From positions 1 to 64,000 of the forward strand of contig CAJNOP010000289.1 of the NCBI GenBank assembly GCA_905250075.1: a DNA stretch of 64,000 nt, in the 5' to 3' direction. The translations under genes were made by a program, and so were the position numbers. This DNA comes from Rotaria sp. Silwood1. Its lineage: Eukaryota; Rotifera; Eurotatoria; Philodinida; Philodinidae. Of this stretch, positions 34,434 to 46,653 are shown one piece after another. How positions within the stretch are numbered: the first letter of the stretch is position 1; the number at the start of each line of letters is the position of its first letter. The notes below the pieces were generated by a model. That model was not told where the DNA came from. It did no database searches and worked only from the letters and a program-made list of their open reading frames with translations.

Positions 34434-35182
34434 GATAAAAAATGATGTTTTTTAATAAAATAAATGAGCAAGAAAGTAGAAGAAAAAAAAATTAGATAAA
34501 TGTGTATTCATATCTCAAGTTTCAAGGTGAATCAGTTAATGCCAAGACGCAATAATGTTTAGCGCATGACAATATCTTTAGTTTTAGTCTAAGAAGAAAG
34601 AGAAAAAAAGCTTATCAATTATTTGTCTTCGGCTCTTGTCAAACAACTTTTGACGCAGTTTATGGCCTGTTTTTTATATCATAGTTTAGAGTATACGTCA
34701 ACATATAGATAGAAAGTAAAGATGTTGCACCAGACCATTTTGTTACAAAAAATCGAAACCTTAAGCAAGGTTTCGTAAAAATCTAAGACATGTTCAAAAT
34801 GATTAGCAACGATGTAGAAAACTTTTTTAAAGGTTTCGAATTGATTACAAAAATCGAAACCTTTAGATTTCGTATCATGTACGAAACTATTTTTAACTTT
34901 TGTAGCAAAATCAAAACTCTTTTTGGTTCCGTATGGCACCTTTTTTCTCAGTGTGTCTCTTCTATATCTCTATATCTTCTACTCTAGCATTTAATCGAGT
35001 TTCCAGGTAAGCCATAAAAGACATAACATGATATTGCTTGGAGATCAAAACAAATTGATCTTCATCAACACCACCATCAGCTTAATAACGTTCAAAGAAT
35101 GTTTGACACAGAAGAATTATTTCATGCCCATAAAACATCTTGATCAATTCAAAAAAAGTATAATCCGAAGTTTGTGCAATTG
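34434..35182. other. Intergenic with small inverted/direct AAAATCGAAACCTT repeats
   Basis: The motif AAAATCGAAACCTT occurs at about 34749 and 34851, with its inverse (AAGGTTTCG) at about 34768 and 34831. The pattern is a compact, MITE-like palindromic patch. No gene. Confidence 0.4.
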
Positions 35183-35250
35183 AGGTTGTGGATGTATGAG
35201 TGTGGTTGTGTCTATGTTATTTATTCATACCCACATCTACACCTACATCC
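35183..35250. repeat. Telomere-like hairpin copy
   Basis: The G arm GAGGTTGTGGATGTATGAGTG and C arm CATACCCACATCTACACC lie around a short AT spacer. Confidence 0.5.
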
Positions 35251-35663
35251 TTGTTTTTAATACTCTCTTCTAGTAACAATCGGTGATGATGTTTACGATA
35301 AAAACAATCACTTTAATTCATTTTCTAACGATCAAATCGTGCAATCACGGCAGATGTTGTATCGGTGAAATTGTTTTAAAATGGTTCGAAAATTAATAAA
35401 AATAATGGTGAAAAACTGTTACAAAAAATGCCAAAAAAAGGACTTTGTGTCAGACATTAAAATTTTATCTTCTAAACCATTTCCATTTAATTCAAAGTAA
35501 CCATTTCAATAACTTGTGCCAAATCTATTTTTTGGTGCTTTTGTGATAGTGTTTCATCATTATTCTTGTTCGAATCCGAGCCATTTTAATGTCATTTTTT
35601 CGATGCAATCTCTGCCTGGGCCTTTAAGAAACTCTGTGTTTCAGCACATTGAATTTAGCTAAT

Positions 35664-35777
35664 AGGGTGTAGGTGTCGTTTTTCTCTTCATCCACACCCA
35701 CACCCCACCCACCCACACTCACGCACCCACACCCACACCCCACACCCCACACCCTACACCTCACACCCCACACCCTA
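35664..35777. repeat. Telomere-like hairpin with conserved core and expanded C arm, TA-bounded
   Basis: It starts TAGGGTGTAGGTGTCG, continues with TTTTTCTCTTCATCCACACC, and ends after ~80 bp of CACACCC variants with CACACCCTATTG. The ends TAGGGTGT and ACACCCTA are inverted and flanked by A/T, so TA-target insertion is conceivable. Confidence 0.6.
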
Positions 35778-36188
35778 TTGAGTTCCTACCGTAACATCCT
35801 GACCAAAAATTCGCTCACCATTATTAGGCACAACTCATTATGCTTGAATGATAGACGTTGTTTTGCGATATTTAGTCAACAATTCCTCAGTCTGAATCTA
35901 TATCTTTCTCCATCTATGGAAACAATATGATGAATTCATCAAATACGATCTTTCTGTCTCCACTAACATTCGATGATCCATTCGCTGGTAGAAATCCCAA
36001 GTCGTCGTGATAATTTCTTTTTGTATAACATTTAAAATAATTCAGTTTTTATGTTATATAGAGTTACACATGAATACAAACATCAAAGTGTAATATTTGC
36101 CATTGATTTATACAACGGATATATTGCGACAGACATACGACGAGTGTTTTTAGAAGGCGTTTTTCTTGTTGAATCACATTGAGATCAG
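35778..36188. other. Intergenic, nothing recognised
   Basis: This is the 3' flank of the minus-strand receptor gene. No other signal. Confidence 0.35.
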
Positions 36189-37626
36189 TTACACGCTGTC
36201 TTCAGAATCAAGATTAAAATGTGCATTTACTGCTGCAACTTGCTGTCCTCCTCCAGTACCAACTTGATTGCTAATTGTTTGCATAACTGAGCCATCATCA
36301 AAGTGACTGCATTTTGGAATTTTGTCGATCAATTTGATTAACTCATTGCGAAAGATGGAACTCGTCAAGGTAAACAAATAGAAATTACTTGCGTGCCCAA
36401 CAAAGGCAAGCGAAATAACGAGAGTAAGACACAATTGATCCATTGCTTTTTGTGCGTTACTCTTCTGTTGTGCTGCCGTAGACACATTATATATACGTTG
36501 CAAAGCCAAGGGTGTAGTTAAGATAATCAAGACGGTACACTGTACAATGAGCATGACTAACATTTGACGGTAGTCTTTGCTTTTTGGGCGAGTGATGACT
36601 GTTGAGTTAGTAGGAAACATTCTTCGCCGTCGTTGACGAATATTAACTATAGTAAGTAGACCAAAAATGAACATGAGAATGGGTGGACATAGGGCATAGA
36701 TAATGAAAAACCAATAGAGAGAGAAAACAGCACGGTAGAAACCTTGTTGGGTGGTGCACACGGCTGATACCAAGTTGAATGGTGGACCAATGCGACCGAT
36801 ATCGATGACATTGAAAATAGCCACGTGAATGTGAGCTAGACACATGATTAGTAGAAGCAGAGCAATGGCACATCGAGCAACAAATGCACTGCTCAAGCGA
36901 CGAAGTCTAACATTGAGCGAACTGCGACAATATCTGTCGATACAGGCCAGAACAAGGAACCAGGAGGCCAGAGTTCTATAAGAAATATGTAGGATCGCTT
37001 GGTTATCATATTATGATGATTCTCTCTCTTATTCGAACTTATTCTCAATATTATTCGAAACAGAGATATTGACTCAGTCATTTAGATATAGAAAACAGAA
37101 GCCTAGGTCTTCGATTCATCGAACAGGCAGACTTCAACGATCAGTTGAAATATTCTTGTACGATCTATAAAGAAACTGAGACTCTTCTCGAGGAATACAA
37201 GATATGAGGATATTTTTTTGTTATTTCTGTCATAAATCACAGTTAGAAATTCTAGTTGAATTCGAGTCTAAAGCATCATGATCAATGAATGAGCCAAATA
37301 AGTTATTTTTATAGAATAACAATTCCTGCTCACCTTGCAGTATTATTTAAGAAATATTCTGTTTTACAGATCAATACCGAATAATTGGCCGGATCAATAT
37401 TGTACGCATTCTGCAGAATGCGTAAAGGAAGCATAATCCACACTACGATACAATTGGCCACATTCGATGCAAGAAAATAAAGAGAGCATGGACAGGAACG
37501 AAGACTAGATCGAGTTAATATGTAGAAGTTGAGCACATGGCCAATAATGCCAAGAACAAAAACGGGCAAGAGAATGTGCCAGATAATAAACGCCGCCATG
37601 TTGGCAGCTCTCTCGATGTTGTCCAT
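36189..37626 (-). CDS. Rhodopsin-type GPCR 1 (neuropeptide/FMRFamide receptor-like), two exons
   Basis: Exon 1 is 37626-37334 (donor GTGAGC) and exon 2 is 36975-36189 (acceptor TTTCTTATAG). The phase-2 junction gives 359 residues. TM1 (IIWHILLPVFVLGIIGHVLNFYI) carries the family GxxxN-like GHVLN. TM3 ends in CIDRYCRSS, the DRY motif for G-protein coupling. A cysteine before TM3 (ICKTEYF) and one in loop 2 (VCTTQQG) can form the usual disulfide. TM7 reads FVGHASNFYLFTLTSSIFRNEL, with the NFY/FR ending common in lophotrochozoan FMRFamide-like receptors. It would sit in the plasma membrane and sense a peptide; the ligand cannot be deduced. The 358-bp intron is longer than most here. The C-terminal tail is short and acidic. 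Confidence 0.85.
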
Positions 37627-37789
37627 AGTACCTTAAAAAGGTCAAGCAAACTTGTTACTACCGGAAATTGGTACATAATCAACGTTTGAGTAAGTCTCTT
37701 CCTATTTCAAGCTTTTTATATTCGTTCGTAGATAACGCTGATCTGTAGTTTTCAGCAACGAAACGCAACATCTGATTTGATCAACTAGA

Positions 37790-38624
37790 CACAGAGTTCC
37801 CCAGCAGTTCTTTTATCGTAGAAAAAATTGAATATCTCCGCCACGTTTTGACCAAATGAACTGATTTTCTCACCACTGATAAAGAATTTTTCATAGCTCA
37901 TATTGGTAGGCAAAAGTTGCCGAAAAAACTGTTCAGATGTCAGTACTGACCTAAATAAAGAATTGCATAAGTTCTTTGAAAAATGATAAATTCCACTAGC
38001 TAAAATACACTAGTCACTTGATTTTTTATTCTTTTGATTAATTCTCTACAATATTATCTTTCAACATTGTTGAGAAAAGTGCAAATCTGTCTCAGAGACT
38101 ATCCACTAGCTGAAATCAAAACTGATTGTACTGCTTGTCCTACTATCATTTCTGCTTCGTTTTGACTTTTTGGATGGCGATTAGATGCCTAAAGTGTTCT
38201 CATATGAAAACTGCCGTCATATGCAGCTAACCACCGTCCAAAAAGTCAAAATTAAGCAGAAATAATAGCATGACAATCAGTACAAACAGTTTTGATTCCA
38301 GTCAGTGAATAGCCTGTGAGACGGCTTTACACTTTTCTCAACAATTTGAAAACTAATATTGTAGAGAATTAATCAAAAGAATAAAAAAAATTAAGTGAGT
38401 AGTCGATTTTGGCTAGTAGAATTTATTGTTTTTCACAGAACTCATGCAATTCTTTATTGAGGTCGATAGTAACAACTGAACATTTTTTTGACAATATTTT
38501 GCATATCAGTATGAGCTATGAAAAATTCTTTATCAGTGATGAAGAAATCAGTTCATTTGGTCAAAATGTGGCGAAGATATTCAATTTTTTCTGTGGTAAA
38601 AGAACTTTTGGACCATCCTGTATA
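37790..38624. mobile_element. Foldback element with mariner-like ends, ~400-bp arms
   Basis: The arms 37790-38185 and 38222-38622 are inverted copies. GAATATCTCCGCCACGTTTTG pairs with CAAAATGTGGCGAAGATATTC, and GACTTTTTGGATGG pairs near the centre. The right end reads GGACCATCCTGTA, i.e. TACAGGATGGTCC inward, resembling Tc1/mariner termini with a TA flank. The left end is more diverged. No transposase. Confidence 0.7.
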
Positions 38625-40008
38625 TTGAATCATCATAGCGCTTACTGACTTATCTGTATTCCAACATCACGGAAGAGTTAAGATTGACGTTTTTGGCTGG
38701 ATGTGACTGAAGAAACCTTAAACTAGGAAATGTAGAGTGCATCTATTACAATGTTAATAACTTTATTCTTATCCTCACAGCTATACTCTCTTCTATCAAC
38801 TTCTCATTTGACTAATGGGTTATTTAAAATTCCATTAAATCTTCCAGCGTAAATGATACCAGCATGTATATAATATCATATAAATAATGACAAAATCATG
38901 CGAGCATTGAAACTGAAGTCAGAATCCTAATCAAAGTATTATCTTATGCATTTGATCAGAGGCTTACTTGAATATGCTGCGTCATGGTATCACTTTTGAA
39001 CAAGAAACTGAAACACTGGAGGAAAAATGAATCAACTAGAGATTATTATTGAACAAAGAAGCACAAATAGAGAATTTATTCATTAGATGTACTGTTGTAT
39101 ACTTATGAAATCGAGTCTTGTGTAAATCGACCTCAAATAAGTATGTCTTCATTATTGAGTGCAACAATTCATAATTTCACGTAACGAACGAAGATGTTTC
39201 TCAAGGACAAAAACTTCAAATAGCCCTTTCAGACTTGCAAATTTCTTCTTAGATGTACAGTTGCATTCAGGCTTTCACTCAGTACAAGAAAGAATGGAAG
39301 GTTTATTCATTTTATGTTGAATAGAAGTAATCTCTAGTTTAAACACTTAGGTTCTAGGCTCATTTTATAGAGAATTTTTGATCTACAAATTCACGTTCGA
39401 TACTCATTTTCAACTCACGAGTGCAACAGAAATAATATGTATGATCAACATTCTTTGTCATACTGGTTTTACAAACGTGATTTTTTCTAAGCTTTGTGCA
39501 AGAAGCGCATTCTTCAATACAGGACAAGTTCCTTTTTCTAACTTGTCTCTAGTACACAGTTGGTGATATTCTAATACCTTTTTGTATTGTTATGCAGCGC
39601 GATGTAAACTGCAGAAGTTGTTTATTCTCGACGAAATAGAATCACAACTGAATCGTACATATAAAACAACGAAGAGAATGTGCGGGAAGAGATAAAGAAA
39701 CAATGGGATGACGGAGGAGTCTATGTGTATATGTTTACACGTGTAAATAAGAGACAGCACAGTGATTCGACAAACCATGTGAATCTTCACTGCCATCTAG
39801 CACACTTCGATGCTTAAAATGAAGCGGCCACACTCATTGACAGAAAAAAAAAGAGAATTAAAAAGAAAAGAGAAGGAAACGAACCGAAGAAAACATGAGA
39901 GGTGAGATATAAAGGAACTGAGTAAAAGACCGGAGAATGATAGAACAGGAACGACAAGAACAGTCTGAGTAAGAAGAAAATAAGAGCCAAGAAAGAATTT
40001 GTTTATGT
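38625..40008. other. Intergenic, nothing recognised
   Basis: Only short frames; no family, RNA or element border recognised. Confidence 0.35.
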
Positions 40009-41028
40009 GTTCCAGATGGCAAAGCTCAACACAACTACTATCGGCGTCAAAATAAAATGCTTCCCGATAGTTTTGGAATATCTCGAGCACGAAAGCAGCT
40101 AGAAATCTGCGATTTTCACTATTCGCAAGAGAAATGTGGGGAGAAGTAAAACTCAGCGGAATTCGATTGGTCAATAATCGACCAATCATGTAAGCGCTCG
40201 TCGAACATTTTGAAGACTATCTAGGCAAACTATTTCTCATTAGATTTTAGATTTCAATATGGCCATTCGATGGGAAAAATAGTTCTTTTTCGAGCTAGGC
40301 AAGACTGAGCTTGTTAGCTTGCTTTGTTCAAGAGCTATAAGCATTTTCTTGACACCACCAAAATCGGTCAAGTAACCTTCCGTTATCCTAAAATAGACTA
40401 CAACTGGGGTAATTGACCGCGCTGTGTCTTGTGATCATGTTTGTTTTTAGTTTCAAAGAAATCTGAAGTCATTATATCAAAATTTTTGATTTATCTGCAT
40501 TCTCATGCACTTATTAAGAAAAGTGATTCTATTGAAAATCTCAATATGCTTACTTCAGATTGCTTTGAAACTAAAAACAAACCTGACCACAAGACTCAGC
40601 GTGGCAAATTACCCCAGCTGTAATCTATTTTAGGATAACGAAAGGTTACTTGACCGATTTCGGGGATCTCAAGAAACTGCTTATAGCTCTTGAACAAAGC
40701 AAGCTAGCAAGTTCAGTCTTGTCTAGACCGAAAGAGACCTATTTTTCCTATCCTATGATTTTTCCTATAGGATGGTCATTTTGCAATCTAGAATCTAATG
40801 AGAAATAGTTTTCCTTGACAGTCTTCAAAATGTCCGACGAGGCTTCACATGATTGGTCGATTATTAACCAATCGAATTCTACAGAGTTTTGCTTTCCCCA
40901 CATTTCTCTTTCGAATGGTGAAAACCGTAGATTTCTAGCTGCTTTCGTGCTCGAGATATTCAAAAAATATCGAGGGCATTATGTTTTGACGTCGACAGTA
41001 GTTGTCGTTGACACTATGGAATCGTTGA
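40009..41028. mobile_element. Foldback element, ~450-bp inverted arms with decayed frames
   Basis: The arms are about 40009-40475 and 40549-41028, with the inner pair GTTTGTTTTTAGTTTC/GAAACTAAAAACAAAC. Outer landmarks are AATATCTCGAGCACGAAAGC and CGACCAATCATGT, mirrored on the other arm. The arms are duplicates, so each carries the same open frame; one has a single-base indel relative to the other. The frames (e.g. …FEREMWGKQNSVEFDW…) might be remains of captured coding sequence, unrecognised. Confidence 0.7.
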
Positions 41029-42021
41029 TTTTAATATTTAGCGATCGAACTAGCCGTGGTGACAGCTTCTGGCGTTGAAGAGGCACAACGAACAGCGAAT
41101 GTAGCGACTAGTCGACAGTAGACACAGAAAGCGATGACAGCGAATACAAGAAGGAGTCACTTTGCATCAGCGAGCTCCTCATTGAGCTAGAATATCATTG
41201 AAAACGACTCGATAATCTGTTGCTGTGAGAGCGTGTCTGTGGCATGGTCTCTGCTCTCAAGCACCCCGAGCACTCCCGATTCCGCCGCCTATGATGTGAT
41301 CATTTTTGTCTTTACTGAGGCATGGCTGTGCTTAATGGGGACTTTGTGTCCTAGTGACTATAATTGATTACACTGACTCATGCGGGTAAACTGTAGTGAA
41401 CTTCGAAACATGTGATACACTGGATGCAGTCTGCGTCGCAGTCAATCAGCTTCTTCTTATCCATCAGAATTCCACATCTGACGACAAGTAACAGCATCAA
41501 TCGTCTAATAAGTAAACCTTATCTTGGCGCTCGTCCGATGCTATCATTGACGAGCAATGAAAATAGAAAACAAATGCCCTACATCTACAACTCTTCTTCA
41601 AAAGAAAGAGGTTCTTCCATTTGAATATTCAGAGACACATTTTTAACAAAAAATATCTGATTTCTCAGAGCTTACCCTGTAGAATCTCCTGATGTTTTAG
41701 AAAAGGTTGCAGGCTTCTATTTGTATGTATAATTTGATAAAAACTGGATAGAAAAACTATTCTTTTTCCCTTTAATTTTATACGTCTCGTCTCTTTCTAT
41801 AGTACCGGGCAGCGTTGTTAGCAGTGTGGCTGCTGGAAAAACTTATATAAAAAAGAAACATTCGTCCAAATAAATGCTACAAAGTTTTTCATAATAATAT
41901 GCGCTTGTGACTCAAATGCAGAGCAAAAGTGACACTGTGGTAAGGAAGACATGACTCTTTCATGTTCTATATGAGATAAGACTTTTTTGCGGAGTCATTG
42001 TTCACCTTCTCCTCTGAAAAA
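41029..42021. other. Intergenic upstream of SOD, nothing recognised
   Basis: GC is higher around 41100-41550 but no convincing exon was found. Confidence 0.35.
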
Positions 42022-42029
42022 TATATAAG
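42022..42029 (+). promoter_or_regulatory. Possible TATA box of the SOD gene
   Basis: TATATAAG lies 33 bases upstream of the start codon, implying a very short 5' leader. Inference from position only. Confidence 0.35.
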
Positions 42030-42061
42030 CAACACTCTCGTGCACTTTCGAATAAATAACC

Positions 42062-43383
42062 ATGAAATTCATTCTTACTTTTCTGATACTCGTTGTCTCT
42101 TTCGTGAAGGGAGCTAATGGAAAATATGCTCAGGCCCAAATGTTTCTTACAGGAACGAATGATTTTATCGGAACGATCGGCTTCAACGAGCAGGAAGAAG
42201 CATGGGGCGTTATCATTTCCGGTTCTGTCAATCGTCTGAGACCTTCGGCAGTGTTGGTAGGTATATTATTATACTTGACTTCATCTGTATTTCGAAGAAG
42301 AAAAAAGTCGATTAACAACAAATTTCAACTAATTAAATTCTCGAAAGAATCAAAAACTGTTTTGATTTTTACCAGTAAGGCCAACATTTTGAGCTCTCAT
42401 TTACAAATTGTGGGATATCAAGATTGAAACTGTCTTGTTCGACAGATTATTGTTGGGTATAACGATTGTAGTACCAATTTTTTTTTATTTTCAACTCTAA
42501 ATCCGAGATGTTCAAAAATACTTTAAAAAATTCATCAAATAATTCTAGGAAGCGCAATAAAAATATTTAGTACCACAATCGTTTACCTGATCTTTCCAAC
42601 AAGACTAGTTTGAAAATTCTATCTGAAATATTATGGAAAGCGAATTTGAAATACTAAAAAAAGGAACGTTTTAAGAACGAAACAATGAGCCATTACCGTT
42701 CATTTGGAGCTTCCAGTATAACAAAAATAGTATAGTCAAACAAGATCGTAAATAGGGGTAGTTAGTGCTGCTGATAAGAGAGACCTTTTTTAGACGTCAG
42801 AGCAAAAGATTTCCAAGGTAAAACACGTTTCTTTTTTACAGCAGATCATCAGGGCTATCTATTGCCAAAGTTCGGTACCCAACAATCCTCACGGAAAACT
42901 CTTAAGCAGCTAAATTTGTATTAGGGTTTCCATATCCATTCGCTACCCATTGGAGACAATCACAATTGTTCAGCTGGTGGTGCCCATTTCAACCCCTATA
43001 GTAAGTTCACATTTCTACAACATACAATGATGACCTTTGCACTTTATCCATGATCACAGATGTGTCTCATGGAATGCCGAGAGATTCCGAGCGACATGTG
43101 GGTGATCTAGGCAACATTGAAACAAATGCTGATGGCAGAGCCTATATTGCATTGCGCGACAATGTCATTTCGATCGGATTCGATAAGACACGAAATGTTG
43201 TTGGTTTACCTATCATGATCCACAATCTGACTGATGACGGAGGTCATACGGGAAAGGGTGAAAGCAACACCACTGGGTAAGTGCTATTCGACCGTTACCA
43301 CTTTCCATGATTGACATCTCTTTCGTTTAATTTTCAGAAATGCCGGTGCTCGCATAGCATGTGGAACAATCCTTTTTGGTTGA
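42062..43383 (+). CDS. Secreted Cu/Zn superoxide dismutase, four exons
   Basis: Exons are 42062-42256, 42925-43000, 43060-43276 and 43338-43383, with GT-AG junctions in phases 0, 1 and 2, giving 177 residues. Residues 1-20 form a signal peptide (MKFILTFLILVVSFVKGANG), so the enzyme is extracellular or secretory. The catalytic set is complete: copper ligands H68, H70, H86 and H145; zinc ligands H86, H94, H103 and D106; disulfide C80-C171; guiding Arg R168. Signatures GFHIHS, HVGDLGN and GNAGARIACG are clear. It converts superoxide to hydrogen peroxide and oxygen. Intron 1 (668 bp) is ten times the length of introns 2 and 3 (59 and 61 bp) and holds a small inverted repeat, suggesting a past insertion. 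Length is usual for an extracellular SOD with a short tail. Confidence 0.93.
42452..42596. repeat. Small imperfect inverted repeat inside SOD intron 1
   Basis: AACGATTGTAGTACC is mirrored by AGTACCACAATCGTT about 125 bp later, a MITE-like pattern that could explain the large intron. Confidence 0.4.
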
Positions 43384-43493
43384 ATAACGGCTCTCCATGC
43401 TTTTCAGTTTGCATTATTGTACAAGTCTACCGAAGTTTTTTCTAAAATTTTGTAGATTTCTTTTTTAAATAACATTCTTTCATTTAAAATTAA

Positions 43494-43499
43494 AATAAA
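43494..43499 (+). terminator. Polyadenylation signal of the SOD gene
   Basis: AATAAA lies ~110 bases past the stop. Confidence 0.45.
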
Positions 43500-44468
43500 T
43501 GATGAAGGTTTAACTAAGAAAACCCTGACATGATGATTGCTTCCTTCAGAATTGCTAGCAAGAGAAGTTTCATATCTTTCTGTACATTATCATCACCGTG
43601 ATTGGAAATTGGCATCACTCTCCTTAAGCATAGTTTTCCAACATATATTCTTTAAACAAAGCTTGCAGCATTGACAAAAAAGAGATAGAAGTTCGGATCA
43701 TGTTTATCTACATCTTCCAAAAGCATTAAAAGCTTTGTAATAACAGTACAACTGCTGGCAATAAATCAGTGTTATGAGTTGGAGCGATGATCGTGCAGTA
43801 GTACAATGGCTGTAGATATTGTACTGCAAAAGTAAGCGAGAAGAATGATCCGTGTTTAAATTTTTGCAGAGGATGAATATTCCGGACAATTTGATCTATC
43901 TTTCTTGGGTCTAGGACAGTTGCTCGCTCCATGGAATTCAGCAAGAATCTGTCAATAACAGACGACAACACAAATTTAAGATATTATTTATGAAATTTAA
44001 TCTTGCATTTATTCTCAATCATTCAACGCAAAATGAGCGAGCACTATGGATGGACGGGACTGATTTCTTCAGATAATCGCCCCACAGATATATAATTTTC
44101 AATAAATAAAGTACAAGTTTTATTGTTTTTATATAAGCCTTTTCTATAAAACCAGCTGAAAACTGTCCAACAGCGATCAGTAACCTGTTTCGCTGGCAAC
44201 TATCTGACGAGCATCTATTCTAGTTAGCAACTGTCCCTATCCCATCTTTCTTTCGCTGATGGATTGACTGAATTCTGATTAAAATGCTAAATATAGATCG
44301 ACATTGTTGATACGAAAAATGCCAAAGGACCATGGCGAATAAGCCAATTTATCTAGTTCTAAGAGACACGATATGGTTTGGTAGAGAATGAAAAAGCACA
44401 TCGAATGTTATATAATACATACGGGCTAAATCCAGTTTGTTTTTTTTTGTCAAAATACTGGTCAAACG
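43500..44468. other. Intergenic with an unassigned minus-strand frame
   Basis: A minus-strand frame at 43971-43726 (…ERATVLDPRKIDQIVRN…) has protein-like composition and may be an exon or remnant of an unidentified gene. No partner exon found. Confidence 0.3.
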
Positions 44469-44517
44469 GTGTGGATGTAGCTGCAGAGATATAAACTCAC
44501 ACCCACATCCCACCCTC
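44469..44517. repeat. Telomere-like hairpin copy
   Basis: GGTGTGGATGTAG and ACTCACACCCACATCCCACCC around a ~17-bp spacer. Confidence 0.5.
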
Positions 44518-44748
44518 AGTTTATTCGCATGTTAAATGAAATATATTCTCAGTTGCAGTCTGAATAGAATTTCAACTATACAGAATTCTAACATTAAGCA
44601 TTTATTTAAATGGGTCAATCAGACAATAAGTGAAGTATACAATCATATACCACTTTTTGGCCATGTTCCCGTCGGCATTGATGAAATTATTTTAACAAGT
44701 TTTATAATATTTAAAATTAGCAAACACTTTTCTTTATTACTGATATAT

Positions 44749-45313
44749 AGGGTGTCAGAAAAGTCATTAAAGTTAGAAAAGTTTGAATATCTCCATTAGA
44801 GCTCCACCAAAGGGACTCATTTTTTTACCAAGGATAGAGACATGTTCACATTCCAAATTGATACGGACAAAATTATTGAGATCCTTTATTAAGTATCACT
44901 ATTAACCTTAATAAGAAAATTTTACTTTTTTACAGATAGGAAAAAAAACAATATTCTTAACAAAGCTGGTTTCGCTCTAACCTTGTCCGTATAGATTTGG
45001 AGTGTCAACATACCTCTATCTCCGATAAAAAAAATCAGCTAGTTTGCTAGAGCCATAATGGAGATATTCGATTATCTTTTCGACAAAGTGACTTTTGCAC
45101 TATCCTGTATATTTTCTTTTTTCTACCTATGAAAAAGTAAAATTTTCTTATTGATGCCAATAGTGATACTTAACCAAGATTCTCAATCACTTTGTCCATA
45201 TGGATTTTAAGTGTGAACATGTCTCTATCCTTGGTAAAAAATGAGCCCCTTTGGTCGAGCCATAATGGAGATATTCAAATTTTTCTAACTTTAGTGACTT
45301 TTCGGACACCCTA
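44749..45313. mobile_element. Tc1/mariner-like MITE, 565 bp, TA-flanked
   Basis: It starts TAGGGTGTCAGAAAAGTCA and ends TGACTTTTCGGACACCCTA, flanked by TA. The arms are inverted over ~200 bp, with GAATATCTCCATTA mirrored by TAATGGAGATATTC and GATAGAGACATGTTCAC by GTGAACATGTCTCTATC. Central A/T runs and no transposase indicate a non-autonomous member. It lies 49 bp from the 3' end of the first membrane-array gene. Confidence 0.8.
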
Positions 45314-45361
45314 TATATTGAAGAGAGAATTAATAAGCATAGTCTATGCGATCGGATAAAG

Positions 45362-46653
45362 CTAAGCACTGGAGGCAACGGTATTTTTACAGCAACGATT
45401 TTTTATCGTGAAATATATGTGAATTAGGTGCGGAACAATTAATTTCAGAGTAACAGTTAAACCGCCATACAAACCTAAAATTCTCGAAACAACATATAGA
45501 ATATTGTGATACTTCACCAATGTGTAAGAGCAATATGCCGGAGTGCAACGTTGGTAGAAAGCAGAATAAGAAAAATTGATTTGCAATTTTTCGATAAAAA
45601 GTGCGCTAACAATATCACGAATTGCTATATGTGATGAAAAACGACTTGACAACATAGATTTCATAGCTGTTACATTTGTTGCATTGGAAATAACAATAGG
45701 TACTGTTGTAGCATAGTGTTGGAATTCATCAATACATGTTTGATTGTATAAGCATTCGAATGTTGACTGCATCAATGTTTCGACTACCGAACAACTTACA
45801 TTGATTCCAGGCATTGTAAAATTTTTAATATTAGAAAATGATGTATAGATACCACCAGATTCTGAACAATCACTTCTTACTCCACAAGAACATTCATTAT
45901 TGAGCATGATAGCTTCTGCCGGAATGGTCTGATACAAATCGATGCTATTTACAGACCAATGCCAATTTAATAAATGAGTAGATATGAAAGTGTTCTTGTC
46001 TATTACATCACGTGTAAGTTGCAAGACATGAGAAAATTGAACCAGTGTATTAGTTTCAAATTGACTAGTAGTTTCATTCATCTGAATATTAAATTGTGAT
46101 TGAGGCATTATTTGACTACTTATAAATGATGTTTCTAAAAATTGATCAATTGCATTTTTAATAGTTGTTTGTGAAAGTTTGCATAATTTTGCTAGAAAAC
46201 CAAAATATGCAGCACCACGAATACGAAGATCAGATCTTTCGTGATAACCCGAGAAACCGTCCCCATATAGAAAATCTATCCATGTCTTATTGACAAAGTC
46301 GCTTGAGCATACTTGATGGAAAGTAGTGTTGACGGTGATGAAGTTTTTGTATGCAACAGAAATATGAGTACAAGGACATTGAAGTGTATTAGAATGCGAA
46401 AATAATAGTTCTTCGTAATGAGCTTGTGTCGGTAGTAAGAGTATTGGCTGTATTATTTCTTTTGATAAAATCGTATAGATCATTAGAGTGAGTATATTGA
46501 TAAACAGAAGAAGTAGATAAAATCGAGTTGAATAGCGTTCAAATCGAATCGTTTGATTTTCAGTCGATCCTTTATTAAATAAATTTAATGAGATAAGTTT
46601 GTCTCGAATTCGTGTCCACAAACCATGTATAGTACAACAAGCTTGACGATTTT
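45362..46653 (-). CDS. Cysteine-rich two-TM membrane protein, array member 1 (large 3' exon)
   Basis: The open exon codes ~429 residues. Frame upstream of the first useful ATG stays open to a splice acceptor (TTTTAG, exon from 46653, phase 1), and no in-frame ATG precedes TM1, so a 5' exon must exist but was not found. Layout: a cytoplasmic amphipathic helix ending LNLF, TM1 (FYLLLLFINILTLMIYTIL), an ectodomain of ~300 residues with CPC just after TM1, FHQVCSSDFV, CSCG, several sequons and PAYCSYT, then a GLYGGLTVTLKL segment leading into TM2 and a short tail. Both paralogues downstream in array order share these landmarks. Such proteins are, as far as I know, bdelloid-specific and uncharacterised. 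The two-TM/Cys-rich-loop topology resembles DEG/ENaC or P2X channels, but I see no diagnostic motif. Confidence 0.75.

Noticed and set aside
36643-36873. 76-codon frame inside GPCR 1 exon 2
   Set aside because: Out-of-frame shadow of the receptor sequence.
39797-40189. 130-codon minus-strand frame
   Set aside because: Overlaps the left arm of the foldback element; the arm copy carries an indel and no family is recognised.
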